Positions 7,607-14,292 of a DNA stretch of 15,725 nt are shown piece by piece. The notes beneath the pieces are model-generated. The model saw only the letters and a list, made by a program, of their open reading frames with translations, did not search any database and had not been told where the DNA came from. The stretch comes from Chloroflexi bacterium RBG_19FT_COMBO_55_16 (GTDB lineage: Bacteria; Chloroflexota; Anaerolineae; Anaerolineales; UBA4823). The position numbers were made by a program, and so were the translations under genes. Each line of letters opens with the position of its first letter. Position 1 is the first letter of the stretch. The stretch spans positions 75,928-91,652 of the forward strand of contig MGOK01000117.1 of NCBI GenBank assembly GCA_001795335.1. The letters run 5' to 3'.

Positions 7607-8541
7607 GTCCGGTTCTCCAGAGATGGGCTGATCAATTTAACCTGGCTGGGTAATATCTCTAGGTCTAATTTTACCCCATCGATACACAACGTCTCGCCAT
7701 CTGCATGAGCTGGCAGAACACCCTCCAGGGCTGTAACAGTCAGGCGATGCGCTTGCCCGGTCAGGATAGGATCCTGGGAAGCTTGGGTGCCCTTCAGGAA
7801 ATGCGGAATCAGGCTTAAAATCCGCGCCCGCCCCACTTGCCGAGCGATACACAAGTCAAACAGGCCATCATTGGTATCAGCTTTGGGTGCCATCATGAAC
7901 CCACCTCCCATGCGCCGGCCGTTCATGATAGAAACCATCAACGCTGGTTGCGTCAGGATCTGCCCATCAAATTCGATCTCCACCAATGGCGCCCGATAAT
8001 ACAAGAAAATGGTCTTAAGCGCCGCGACCAAGTATGCCAGGAAACCATGCAACCGCTTCAACTTCAGGGCTTCGAAACCAACTACAGCGTCAAAGCCAAT
8101 TCCAACACCATTCCCAAAATAACGCCCATCTGGATACAGACCTCCGGTTACCCGGCCGATGTCGATTGTCCGGGTATGACCCTGCGCTAAAACCCTGCAA
8201 CCGGCTTCCAATCCAGGCGGCACCCCGACCCCAAAGGCAAAATCGTTCCCTTGCCCGACACTGATCACGCCAAACGTGCTTTCCCCACTACCTTCGTCTT
8301 TCGCCAACATTAAACCGTTAAGCACCTCATTCGCCGTACCGTCGCCGCCTACAGCTACAACGACTTCGCAGCCATCACGAGCAGCGTTTCGTGCCAGGTC
8401 AACTGCATGCATCGGTCGTTCAGTGCTCGAAATCTCGCAATCTAGACCATATCTGCGTAGCATTGGTCTGATCTCTTGCAGTGCTTGTTGTCCAACACCG
8501 CGTCCGGAAATGGGGTTGACGATAATTCTGTGATTCGCCAT
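7603..8541 (-). CDS. Diacylglycerol kinase-like lipid kinase (DagK/YegS family)
   Basis: This 312-aa protein has the normal length and layout of bacterial DAGK-catalytic-domain lipid kinases, which use ATP to phosphorylate diacylglycerol or related lipids. It starts with IIVNPISGRG (6-15), the family's first beta strand and loop. The nucleotide-binding motif is VGGDGTANEV (64-73), followed by VGQGNDFAFG (95-104). The C-terminal domain carries MNGRRMGGGFMMAPKA (206-221), DGLFDL (225-230) and HADGE (279-283), where the acidic pair matches the catalytic region of the family. ATG 8541 is preceded by AAAGGA at 9 bases. The gene lies 22 bp after the SDR and overlaps the acyltransferase start, so it is certainly cotranscribed with the latter. 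The exact lipid substrate (diacylglycerol, phosphatidylglycerol, ceramide-like) cannot be told. Confidence 0.93.
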   Translation of the reverse strand: MANHRIIVNPISGRGVGQQALQEIRPMLRRYGLDCEISSTERPMHAVDLARNAARDGCEVVVAVGGDGTANEVLNGLMLAKDEGSGESTFGVISVGQGNDFAFGVGVPPGLEAGCRVLAQGHTRTIDIGRVTGGLYPDGRYFGNGVGIGFDAVVGFEALKLKRLHGFLAYLVAALKTIFLYYRAPLVEIEFDGQILTQPALMVSIMNGRRMGGGFMMAPKADTNDGLFDLCIARQVGRARILSLIPHFLKGTQASQDPILTGQAHRLTVTALEGVLPAHADGETLCIDGVKLDLEILPSQVKLISPSLENRT

Positions 8542-8563
8542 TCCTCGTGATCCTTTCTGAGAT

Positions 8564-9349
8564 TTAATCTTCCCAACCCTCCAGGCGGAAAACCCGTGCC
8601 GCTAAATCTGCCAGCTTTGGTGTAAAAACTGTAAGGTAGTAAAGGATCATCGTTTGCGGTGGAATCATCACTCTAGATTTGCGATAGCGGATCGCCTTGA
8701 CGATCGCCCGGGCAACATACTCAGGAGAGATTTTAGCAGAAATCCAATGAAATTTGAGATGATCGATCATGGCGGTGTCCACGCGGCCTGGATAGATCAT
8801 GCTGATGTTCACCCCTGTATTGTATAGTTCTTGGCGTAATACCTCACCGAAGCCTCGCAAAGCAGACTTAGCAGCTACATAAGGAGCGTCGGGGGGAATT
8901 GGAGTCTGGGCATCCATCGTTGAGACCAGGACGATGTGACCACTCCGCTTAGCCAGCATGTTCGGCAACACAGCCAGGACGCTATAAACCTGACCATAGA
9001 AATTTACCGCCATCGATTCAATTAATATTGGCATTGATAAATCAGCACAAGCTGAGCGAATGTATTGACCGGCGTTCGCCACCAGGATATCGACACAACC
9101 CCATTCAGCCATAGTCTGGTTAACCAGGCCTTCCACCTGAACCTGTTGGGTTACATCCGTTGGTACCACCAGTGCCTTGCGCCCTAAACCCTCGATCTGG
9201 AGCGCGGTTTCCTGCAAAGCGACTACATTTCGAGCAGCAAGCACCACATCAGCCCCACACTCAGCCAATGCCAACGCAGTCGCTCGCCCAATCCCAGCCG
9301 ACGCACCAGTAACAATCGCCACTTTGTCAAGCAGAAATGGTTTCCCCAT
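8564..9349 (-). CDS. Short-chain dehydrogenase/reductase (SDR), classical type
   Basis: This 261-aa NAD(P)-dependent oxidoreductase has all classical SDR motifs. The cofactor loop is TGASAGIG (14-21), the adenine-ring-stabilising NAG is at 92-94, and the catalytic tetrad is Asn116, Ser143, Tyr157 and Lys161 (YVAAK). PGRVDT near residue 190 is the usual post-catalytic segment. Arg40 after beta-2 (LAARN) hints at NADP(H) preference. The C-terminal part (about 215-255) is hydrophobic (MILYYLTVFTPKLADLAARVF), as in SDRs that work on lipid-like substrates at the membrane. ATG 9349 has a GGAGAG eight bases upstream. It is the first gene of the six-gene minus-strand operon. A role in reducing a keto group of a lipid or glycolipid precursor is inference from neighbours; the SDR class itself is certain. 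Confidence 0.93.
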   Translation of the reverse strand: MGKPFLLDKVAIVTGASAGIGRATALALAECGADVVLAARNVVALQETALQIEGLGRKALVVPTDVTQQVQVEGLVNQTMAEWGCVDILVANAGQYIRSACADLSMPILIESMAVNFYGQVYSVLAVLPNMLAKRSGHIVLVSTMDAQTPIPPDAPYVAAKSALRGFGEVLRQELYNTGVNISMIYPGRVDTAMIDHLKFHWISAKISPEYVARAIVKAIRYRKSRVMIPPQTMILYYLTVFTPKLADLAARVFRLEGWED

Positions 9350-9391
9350 GTTGCATTCTCTCCAATCTTAGGATTTGCACACTACCTATGT

Positions 9392-9420
9392 CTTATACCC
9401 TATTTCTTCTCATGCTTCAC
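9392..9420 (-). promoter_or_regulatory. Possible promoter of the six-gene lipid operon
   Basis: On the minus strand, GTGAAG (9420-9415), a 17-bp spacer and TATAAG (9397-9392) could promote the SDR-led operon, with a leader of about 35 nt. The -10 box is good (5/6) but the -35 matches only 3 of 6, so the call is weak. The 139-bp gap (9350-9488) is the only plausible place for the operon promoter. Confidence 0.35.
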
Positions 9421-9430
9421 GCTCAACCTC

Positions 9431-9459
9431 TTGCATCCATTGCCATTCTTCTGTATACT
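9431..9459 (+). promoter_or_regulatory. Sigma70-type promoter for the AlaX-FAD oxidoreductase pair
   Basis: TTGCAT (9431-9436), a 17-bp spacer and TATACT (9454-9459) lie just upstream of the AlaX gene. Transcription starting near 9466 would give a leader of roughly 23 nt containing the AAAAAGGA ribosome site, a compact arrangement that supports the start at 9489. Confidence 0.55.
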
Positions 9460-9488
9460 TTTCACTATCCTCAGAAAAAGGAATATCC

Positions 9489-10241
9489 ATGACAAGCCTC
9501 CTTTACCAGACCGATAGCTACATGCAATCTTTCAATGCCACCGTGATCGGCATAGATGAAGACAACCATGCTGTTATTCTCGACCAGTCCGCTTTTTATC
9601 CGGGCGGCGGTGGTCAACCGGCCGACTCAGGCACGCTGAGCATTACCCGCACCCAGGATGGCAAAGAGGTGGATCCTCCTCCTATTTTACGGGTAAAACG
9701 TGCCCGGAAAATCGGCGACGATGTGGCTCATTACTTAGAGGGCGATGTTCTGTTACCGGGAATCAACAGCATTGTTCATGGCCAAATAGATTGGGACCGG
9801 CGTTACCAATTGATGCGTACGCATACCGCTATGCACATCCTGTGTGGCGTGATTTTTCGCAGCTATGGCGCTTCCGTGACTGGCGGCGACATGGATCCGC
9901 TGGCAGGTCGGATGGATTTTGAATTTGAAACCATGCACAAAGATTTAGTCCAGGCGATCGAAACCGCTATTAACCAGGAAGTAACCAATGCACGAACGGT
10001 AAGGGTGGAGATCCTACCTCGTGAAGTCGCCTTCCAGATCCCTGACTTAATTCGCACCAAGATCAACCTGCTGCCCGAAGGCATCCAGCAGGTGCGAGTA
10101 GTCGAAATTCAAGGCCTGGATCTACAGGCCGACGGCGGTACTCATGTTAAGAACACCGCTGAAGTCGGACGGATACGCGTCGTAGATTACAAGAGCAAAG
10201 GAAAGATCAACAAGCGCATTTATGTTGAAATAGAGGATTAA
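9489..10241 (+). CDS. Alanyl-tRNA editing protein, AlaX family
   Basis: This 250-aa protein belongs to the AlaX group, free-standing relatives of the AlaRS editing domain that remove wrongly attached serine or glycine from tRNA(Ala). It has the N-terminal beta-barrel segment with YPGGGGQPADSG (37-48), typical of the longer AlaX forms, and then the zinc-binding RTHTAMHIL (110-118) with His112 and His116. The second metal motif reads ADGGTHVKNTAEVG (214-227): His219 is kept, but Asp215 stands where a Cys zinc ligand is usual (CGGTH in AlaRS). ATG 9489 is chosen over the in-frame 9375 because AAAAAGGA sits six bases upstream and the promoter lies between the two. The extension encodes a low-complexity, Ser/His-rich stretch. 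It is followed after 21 bp by an FAD oxidoreductase, so the two are probably cotranscribed. Confidence 0.9.
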   Translation: MTSLLYQTDSYMQSFNATVIGIDEDNHAVILDQSAFYPGGGGQPADSGTLSITRTQDGKEVDPPPILRVKRARKIGDDVAHYLEGDVLLPGINSIVHGQIDWDRRYQLMRTHTAMHILCGVIFRSYGASVTGGDMDPLAGRMDFEFETMHKDLVQAIETAINQEVTNARTVRVEILPREVAFQIPDLIRTKINLLPEGIQQVRVVEIQGLDLQADGGTHVKNTAEVGRIRVVDYKSKGKINKRIYVEIED

Positions 10242-10262
10242 ACTCACTGCGTACCTGACGAA

Positions 10263-11630
10263 ATGACTACCCCCCCTATCCTGATCTGCGGGGCTGGCAT
10301 CGCAGGCATCAGCATTGCATACCACCTGGCTGTGCGCCATGGTATCGAAGACATCATCCTGGTTGATGAGCGCCCCCCCCTCAGCTTGACCTCTGATAAA
10401 TCCACCGAATGCTACCGCAACTGGTGGCCTGGTCCAGGCAACGCCATGGTATCTTTGATGAATCGCAGTATCGATCTCCTCGAAGAGCTGGCCCACACCA
10501 GCAGAAATGCCTTCCACCTCAACCGGCGCGGTTACCTCTATCTGACTGCGACTCAGGCTAGAATTCCAGAAATGATCACTGCTGCCGAGGAAACCTCCCG
10601 GCTAGGCGCCGGCCCCTTACGGATTCACCGTGGAGTCCCGGACGATCCGGCTTACCTGCCTCCCGAACCTCAAGGATTCGCTAACCAACCCACAGGTGCC
10701 GACCTGCTCCTCGAGCCTGCCTTAATCCGCTGTCACTTTCCTTATATATCTGAAAATGTTGTCGCCGCGCTGCATGTGCGGCGCGCCGGCTGGTTCAGCG
10801 CGCAGCAGCTGGGCGCTTATCTATTAGAACAGGCACGCGCGCACGGGGTGCGACTGGTCCAGGCCCGCCTCACGGGGATCGACATCCAGGCGGGACGAGT
10901 AAATGCTGTTCACCTGGATGATGCCAGCCGGCTTGAGGTCCGAAATTTCGTCAATGCGGCTGGCCCATATCTGAATAATGTCAGCCAGATGTTGGGGATC
11001 GATCTTCCGGTATATTGCGAATTGCACTATAAAGTTGGTTTCAAGGATCACTTGGGAGCCATACCTCGGGAAGCTCCCCTGTTGATCTGGACTGATCCAC
11101 AGACGCTTTCTTGGTCACCCGAAGAAAAGCTGCTGCTGTCTAGCGAAGATCATTCCCGTTGGCTTCTGAATGAATTGCCACCCGGTGTGCACACCCGCCC
11201 CGAAGGTCCTGCCGATAGCCCAATCATATTAATGCTATGGGAATATAATACCAAAATAGTTGAACCAGTTTGGCCCCCACCCCTGGATTTAGATTATCCA
11301 GAAATTGCCCTGCGCGGCTTGGTGACTATGATCCCAGCTTTACGAACCTATATCGGCAAGGCTCCCCGGCCAGCCCTCGACGGTGGTTACTATACCAGGA
11401 CCAGGGAAAACCGTCCTTTGATCGGACCATTGCCAGTCGAAGGGGCGTATGTGATTGGCGCCTTATCCGGATTTGGATTAATGGCCTCCCTGGCAGCAGG
11501 TGAGCTGCTTGCTGCCCACTTAACTGGGTCCGCATTGCCTCCTTACGCACCGGCATTCTCATTAACCCGCTACGCCGACCCAACCTACCAGCAGCTTTTT
11601 GCTAACTGGGGTAGCTCCGGACAGCTTTAA
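10263..11630 (+). CDS. FAD-dependent oxidoreductase, DAO family (amino acid/amine oxidase-like)
   Basis: This 455-aa flavoprotein begins with a Rossmann FAD-binding motif, CGAGIAGISIAYHL (9-22), followed by VDE (34-36) at the end of beta-2. A characteristic STECYRNWWPGPGN (47-60) follows, where many DAO-type enzymes interact with the flavin. VNAAGPYLNNVSQMLG and the C-terminal GALSGFGLMASLAAGELL close the FAD domain. The fold is that of D-amino acid, glycine or sarcosine oxidases and dehydrogenases, which oxidise the C-N bond of amines or amino acids. The actual substrate is unknown. The ATG at 10263 has only a weak ribosome site and follows AlaX by 21 bp, so translation may lean on coupling. 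A strong hairpin follows the stop codon within 6 bases, marking the transcript end. A second DAO-family gene lies at 14293-15462 on the other strand, but the two are not close duplicates. Confidence 0.88.
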   Translation: MTTPPILICGAGIAGISIAYHLAVRHGIEDIILVDERPPLSLTSDKSTECYRNWWPGPGNAMVSLMNRSIDLLEELAHTSRNAFHLNRRGYLYLTATQARIPEMITAAEETSRLGAGPLRIHRGVPDDPAYLPPEPQGFANQPTGADLLLEPALIRCHFPYISENVVAALHVRRAGWFSAQQLGAYLLEQARAHGVRLVQARLTGIDIQAGRVNAVHLDDASRLEVRNFVNAAGPYLNNVSQMLGIDLPVYCELHYKVGFKDHLGAIPREAPLLIWTDPQTLSWSPEEKLLLSSEDHSRWLLNELPPGVHTRPEGPADSPIILMLWEYNTKIVEPVWPPPLDLDYPEIALRGLVTMIPALRTYIGKAPRPALDGGYYTRTRENRPLIGPLPVEGAYVIGALSGFGLMASLAAGELLAAHLTGSALPPYAPAFSLTRYADPTYQQLFANWGSSGQL

Positions 11631-11635
11631 TAACA

Positions 11636-11668
11636 AACTTCCCGAAAGTTACGATCTTTCGGGAAGTT
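11636..11668. terminator. Perfect 13-bp hairpin between convergent genes, probable bidirectional terminator
   Basis: The left arm AACTTCCCGAAAG (11636-11648), loop TTACGAT and right arm CTTTCGGGAAGTT (11656-11668) are perfectly complementary. It starts 5 bases after the FAD oxidoreductase stop and lies 23 bp beyond the stop of the opposing secreted-protein gene. No long T tract follows on either strand, so termination could be partly factor-dependent. Confidence 0.7.
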
Positions 11669-11691
11669 GAATTTAGGAATGTGTCAGTTTC

Positions 11692-12084
11692 CTATTTGTA
11701 GAACCAGTTTTTTCCGGCTGGGGAATCATCGATATGGATTTTTTCCATCCCAGGTTCGCCCCAATTCGGAGCGTTGCCATAGCAGCGGGTGAATATCAGG
11801 CGCTTATGGGTCATCAGATCTACAGTGCCGGAGTTCGATCCGCTGCAGGCAAAGGTTGTCCGCTGGTAGACATCCCTCTCCACAGTGAACCATTTCGTTT
11901 CGCCCGCTGGAATAGTCAGGAAATAAAAAGCAGTTTCTCCTATTAAGCTGATTGAAGCGCTTTCTTCAGACTTGTTGATCACTTCAACCCGGATCAGGTC
12001 TTCCCTGGCCATAGCCACACCCGTCGTCAACAATAAAGACATTAACAACACGAATAGCACAGCCATGAGCATTTTCTTACTCAT
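11692..12084 (-). CDS. Small secreted protein of unknown function
   Basis: This 130-aa protein has a textbook Sec signal peptide: MSKK, a hydrophobic core over residues 6-20, and an A-M-A cleavage site before residue 27. The mature part of about 104 residues looks mainly beta-stranded (IRVEVINKSEESASISLIG at 31-49, YFLTIPAGETKWFTV at 54-68). Two cysteines, Cys80 and Cys101, could form a disulfide. A conserved-looking tail follows, with NWGEPGMEKIHID (107-119) and an aromatic end, NWFYK. I do not recognise a named family; the stretch 54-68 resembles small exported beta-sandwich proteins. ATG 12084 has a strong AAAGGAGAG ribosome site and a near-consensus promoter upstream, so it may be strongly expressed. 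It is single, ending at the shared hairpin with the FAD gene. Confidence 0.85.
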   Translation of the reverse strand: MSKKMLMAVLFVLLMSLLLTTGVAMAREDLIRVEVINKSEESASISLIGETAFYFLTIPAGETKWFTVERDVYQRTTFACSGSNSGTVDLMTHKRLIFTRCYGNAPNWGEPGMEKIHIDDSPAGKNWFYK

Positions 12085-12142
12085 TTTAACTCTCCTTTCA
12101 TGGTTTAAATCGAATGTCGCCCCAATGACAATGGTAAGGAGA

Positions 12143-12172
12143 ATTATAATGCTGAATGTACTAACTTTTCAA
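12143..12172 (-). promoter_or_regulatory. Strong sigma70-type promoter for the small secreted protein
   Basis: On the minus strand, TTGAAA (12172-12167), an 18-bp spacer and a perfect TATAAT (12148-12143) form the best promoter in the window. Transcription would start near 12136 with a leader of about 51 nt that ends in a good ribosome binding site. The -10 lies in the palindrome ATTATAAT (12143-12150), so TATAAT also reads on the plus strand, but there it lacks a suitably spaced -35. Confidence 0.65.
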
Positions 12173-12175
12173 TGA
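12149..12175 (+). CDS. Possible 8-codon leader ORF before the aminotransferase gene
   Basis: AAGGAG (12136-12141) lies 7 bases before an ATG that opens a reading frame of eight codons (M-L-N-V-L-T-F-Q) ending in TGA, 12 bp before the aminotransferase ATG. The aminotransferase itself has no clear ribosome site, so the mini-ORF could serve to load ribosomes. It also overlaps the opposing promoter, so the match could be chance. Confidence 0.25.
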   Translation: MLNVLTFQ

Positions 12176-12187
12176 ACAACAAGTACT

Positions 12188-13339
12188 ATGAAAGATCTTT
12201 TCCTTCTCGACCCTGAAGTGATCTTCCTCAACCACGGCTCATTTGGCGCCTGTCCGAAGCCGGTGTTTGAAGTTTACCAGAACTGGCAGCGCGAACTGGA
12301 ACGCCAGCCAGTCGAATTCTTAGGGCGGCGCATCACTGAACTGCTGGCCGACGCGCGTACCCGGCTGGCAGCGTATTTGAGCATTGAATCCGATGAAGTA
12401 GTCTTTTTCTCCAATCCCACCACTGCAATTAATATGGTCGCCCGCAGCCTGGATTTGCACCCGGACAATGAAATCCTGGCCAGCGACCACGAGTACGGGG
12501 CGCTGGATCGTACCTGGCGCTTCATCTGCCGCCAGACAGGCGCTAAATACATCCAACAGCCTATCTCACTACCAATCACTAGCCAGGAGGACGTTATCAA
12601 GACGTTTTGGCAAGGTGTATCGAAGCAAACGCGCGTGATATTCATCAGTCACATCACCAGCCCCACGGCTTTAGTCTTCCCTGTCGAGGAAATCTGCCAT
12701 CGCGCCCGCACAGCAGGTATCCTGACCATCGTCGACGGCGCGCATGCACCGGGCCAAATTCAGCTCGATCTCAACACGATTGGTGCTGACTTTTATGCAG
12801 GAGCCTGTCATAAATGGCTATGCGCACCAAAGGGCGCAGGTTTTCTCTTCGCCCGCCGCTCTGCCCAGTCTCGGCTCGCTCCCCTGGTAGTCAGCTGGGG
12901 CTACGAAAGCGTGAAACCCAGCCCTTCACAATTCATCGATTATCACGAATGGCAAGGAACGCGCGATCTATCTGCTTTTCTCTCAGTCCCCGCTGCTATC
13001 GAATTTCAGGCTCAACACGATTGGCCGAGCGTGCGCCGTCGCTGCCATGCCCTCGCCAGCCTCACTCGCACCCGAATCAACTCTCTAACTGGCCTCCCAG
13101 CCATCTGCCCAGACTCGCCTGAATGGTATGGCCAAATGTTCGCTGCTTTGCTCCCGCCAGGGGTTGACACCGACGAGCTGGAGGTACGCTTTTACAATGA
13201 ATACCGCATCGAAGTACCCCTGCATCGCTGGAATACCCACCCCCTGATCCGCGTTTCAATCCAGGCTTACAACAACCAGGCGGATACCGATGCCTTGCTC
13301 ATCGCCTTGAGTGAATTGCTTGATAGCCGTACAATTTGA
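12188..13339 (+). CDS. Class V aminotransferase (isopenicillin N epimerase/cysteine desulfurase-like), PLP-dependent
   Basis: This 383-aa protein belongs to the class V, fold-type I PLP enzymes. It begins with the subfamily hallmark FLNHGSFGACP (13-23), typical of isopenicillin-N-epimerase-like proteins. It then has FFSNPTTAINMV (73-84) for cofactor phosphate binding and IVDGAHAPGQ (181-190), where Asp183 pairs with the PLP nitrogen. Lys209 in GACHKWLCAPKGAGFL (205-220) is the Schiff-base lysine. WQGTRDLSAFLSVPAAI lies at about 255-271 and RVSIQAYNN near 357-365. Possible reactions include transamination, epimerisation, beta-elimination or C-S lyase chemistry on amino acids; the sequence does not decide. 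There is no strong Shine-Dalgarno before ATG 12188. The gene is divergent from the secreted-protein gene and ends 29 bp before the converging EamA gene without a visible hairpin. Confidence 0.9.
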   Translation: MKDLFLLDPEVIFLNHGSFGACPKPVFEVYQNWQRELERQPVEFLGRRITELLADARTRLAAYLSIESDEVVFFSNPTTAINMVARSLDLHPDNEILASDHEYGALDRTWRFICRQTGAKYIQQPISLPITSQEDVIKTFWQGVSKQTRVIFISHITSPTALVFPVEEICHRARTAGILTIVDGAHAPGQIQLDLNTIGADFYAGACHKWLCAPKGAGFLFARRSAQSRLAPLVVSWGYESVKPSPSQFIDYHEWQGTRDLSAFLSVPAAIEFQAQHDWPSVRRRCHALASLTRTRINSLTGLPAICPDSPEWYGQMFAALLPPGVDTDELEVRFYNEYRIEVPLHRWNTHPLIRVSIQAYNNQADTDALLIALSELLDSRTI

Positions 13340-13368
13340 ACACCCCAATCGACGCTTCACCCTTAGGA

Positions 13369-14274
13369 TTAATTAGCACGTTGATTGGGCAGCTGCGCTA
13401 ATAGCATTGCCGCTCCCATCAAGACACAACCCAGGATCTGCACCCCAGTCAGGCGCTCATTCAATAATAACCAGCCGAAGAATGCTGCAAACACCGCCTC
13501 AGCGCTTAAAATAATCGCTGCATCGGACGGAGAGGCTTGTTTTTGTCCTACCAGCTGCAAGGTATATCCAACTCCGATGGATAGCACTCCAGTGTAAACC
13601 ACCGTCCACCATGAGTCAGCCCATCCTCGCCAGGCGTCTCCTTGGGAAGTCGCAGAGAGCACCATTAAGCTCAGCAGCCCACAGACCAGGTTTTGGCCGA
13701 TAGCGATGCGTAAAACAGGCCCTCGTTGCACCAAGAAGCTGACCAGGATGACGTGAAAAGCCCAAAGCACCGCACCCATGAACTCTAATCCATCCCCAGG
13801 GGCGAGCCGCAGGTGTCCTCCTGTACTTAATAGAAACATCCCCACAGCTGCCAACCCGGCTGCAACCAGCACAGCTGGGCGAGGCCATTGCCTCCACCCC
13901 AACGCGAGCAGGATTGGTACCAGAACCACATATAAACCGGTGATAAAACCAGCATTACCAGCCGTAGTAAAGCGCATCCCAAGTGTCTGGAGACTCGCCC
14001 CAACAAACAGTACCGTCCCGGCTAATATCACTCCCAGCAACGTTCGCTGATCCAGGCTGCGTTCTACATCATTCAGTCGCCTTGTGCGCCATTCCAGAGG
14101 CAAAAGCACCAGCGCGCCTAGTAAAAAACGCGTCCCATTAAATAAGTAAATATCCATGTGCGTCGCTGCGACGCGTTGGGCAACAAAGGCGCTGCCCCAG
14201 ATCAGGGAGACGAGCAGCAAGGTCAGGTCGGCCCTGATTCGCCCGGCGCTTGCCAGCGTTTGGTCCTGAGGCAT
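13369..14274 (-). CDS. EamA/DMT-family membrane transporter
   Basis: This 301-aa protein has about ten hydrophobic segments arranged as two EamA repeats, the normal build of drug/metabolite transporters. The first repeat opens with LTLLLVSLIWGSAFVAQR (17-34) and contains the characteristic TRFLLGALVLLPLEW. TTAGNAGFITGLYVVLVPIL (about 103-122) is the conserved helix 4. The second repeat ends with SPSDAAIILSAEAVFAAFFGWLLLNERLT (about 247-275), the typical E-in-membrane signature of helix 9. Such proteins export amino acids or other small metabolites. ATG 14274 is preceded by GGGAG at about 4 bases, and the gene follows the SoxB-like oxidase by 18 bp, so they are probably cotranscribed. Linkage with two FAD oxidoreductases suggests export of an amine or amino acid, but the substrate is unknown. 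Confidence 0.9.
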   Translation of the reverse strand: MPQDQTLASAGRIRADLTLLLVSLIWGSAFVAQRVAATHMDIYLFNGTRFLLGALVLLPLEWRTRRLNDVERSLDQRTLLGVILAGTVLFVGASLQTLGMRFTTAGNAGFITGLYVVLVPILLALGWRQWPRPAVLVAAGLAAVGMFLLSTGGHLRLAPGDGLEFMGAVLWAFHVILVSFLVQRGPVLRIAIGQNLVCGLLSLMVLSATSQGDAWRGWADSWWTVVYTGVLSIGVGYTLQLVGQKQASPSDAAIILSAEAVFAAFFGWLLLNERLTGVQILGCVLMGAAMLLAQLPNQRAN

Positions 14275-14292
14275 CCCGCTCCCAGATTTCCT

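Noticed and set aside
1490..9160. Frequent CCAGGATC/CCAGGAT words across the minus-strand genes
   Set aside because: They fall in coding sequence and reflect codon pairs such as Ile-Leu (ATCCTG) read in reverse; spacing is irregular, so no repeat family.
9375..9488. N-terminal extension of AlaX to an upstream ATG
   Set aside because: The extension contains the promoter, has low-complexity composition, and the internal ATG 9489 has a good ribosome site and matches the family start.
10372..10382. Run of C bases near the FAD gene start that could signal a frameshift
   Set aside because: The reading frame continues smoothly through it with FAD-domain motifs on both sides.
12122..12150. Plus-strand promoter using the TATAAT at 12145-12150
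   Set aside because: No -35-like hexamer lies at 16-18 bp; ATGACA at 12125-12130 is only 14 bp away. The TATAAT is explained by the palindromic -10 of the opposing promoter.
13340..13368. Terminator between the converging aminotransferase and EamA genes
   Set aside because: No convincing inverted repeat or T tract is visible in the 29-bp gap.
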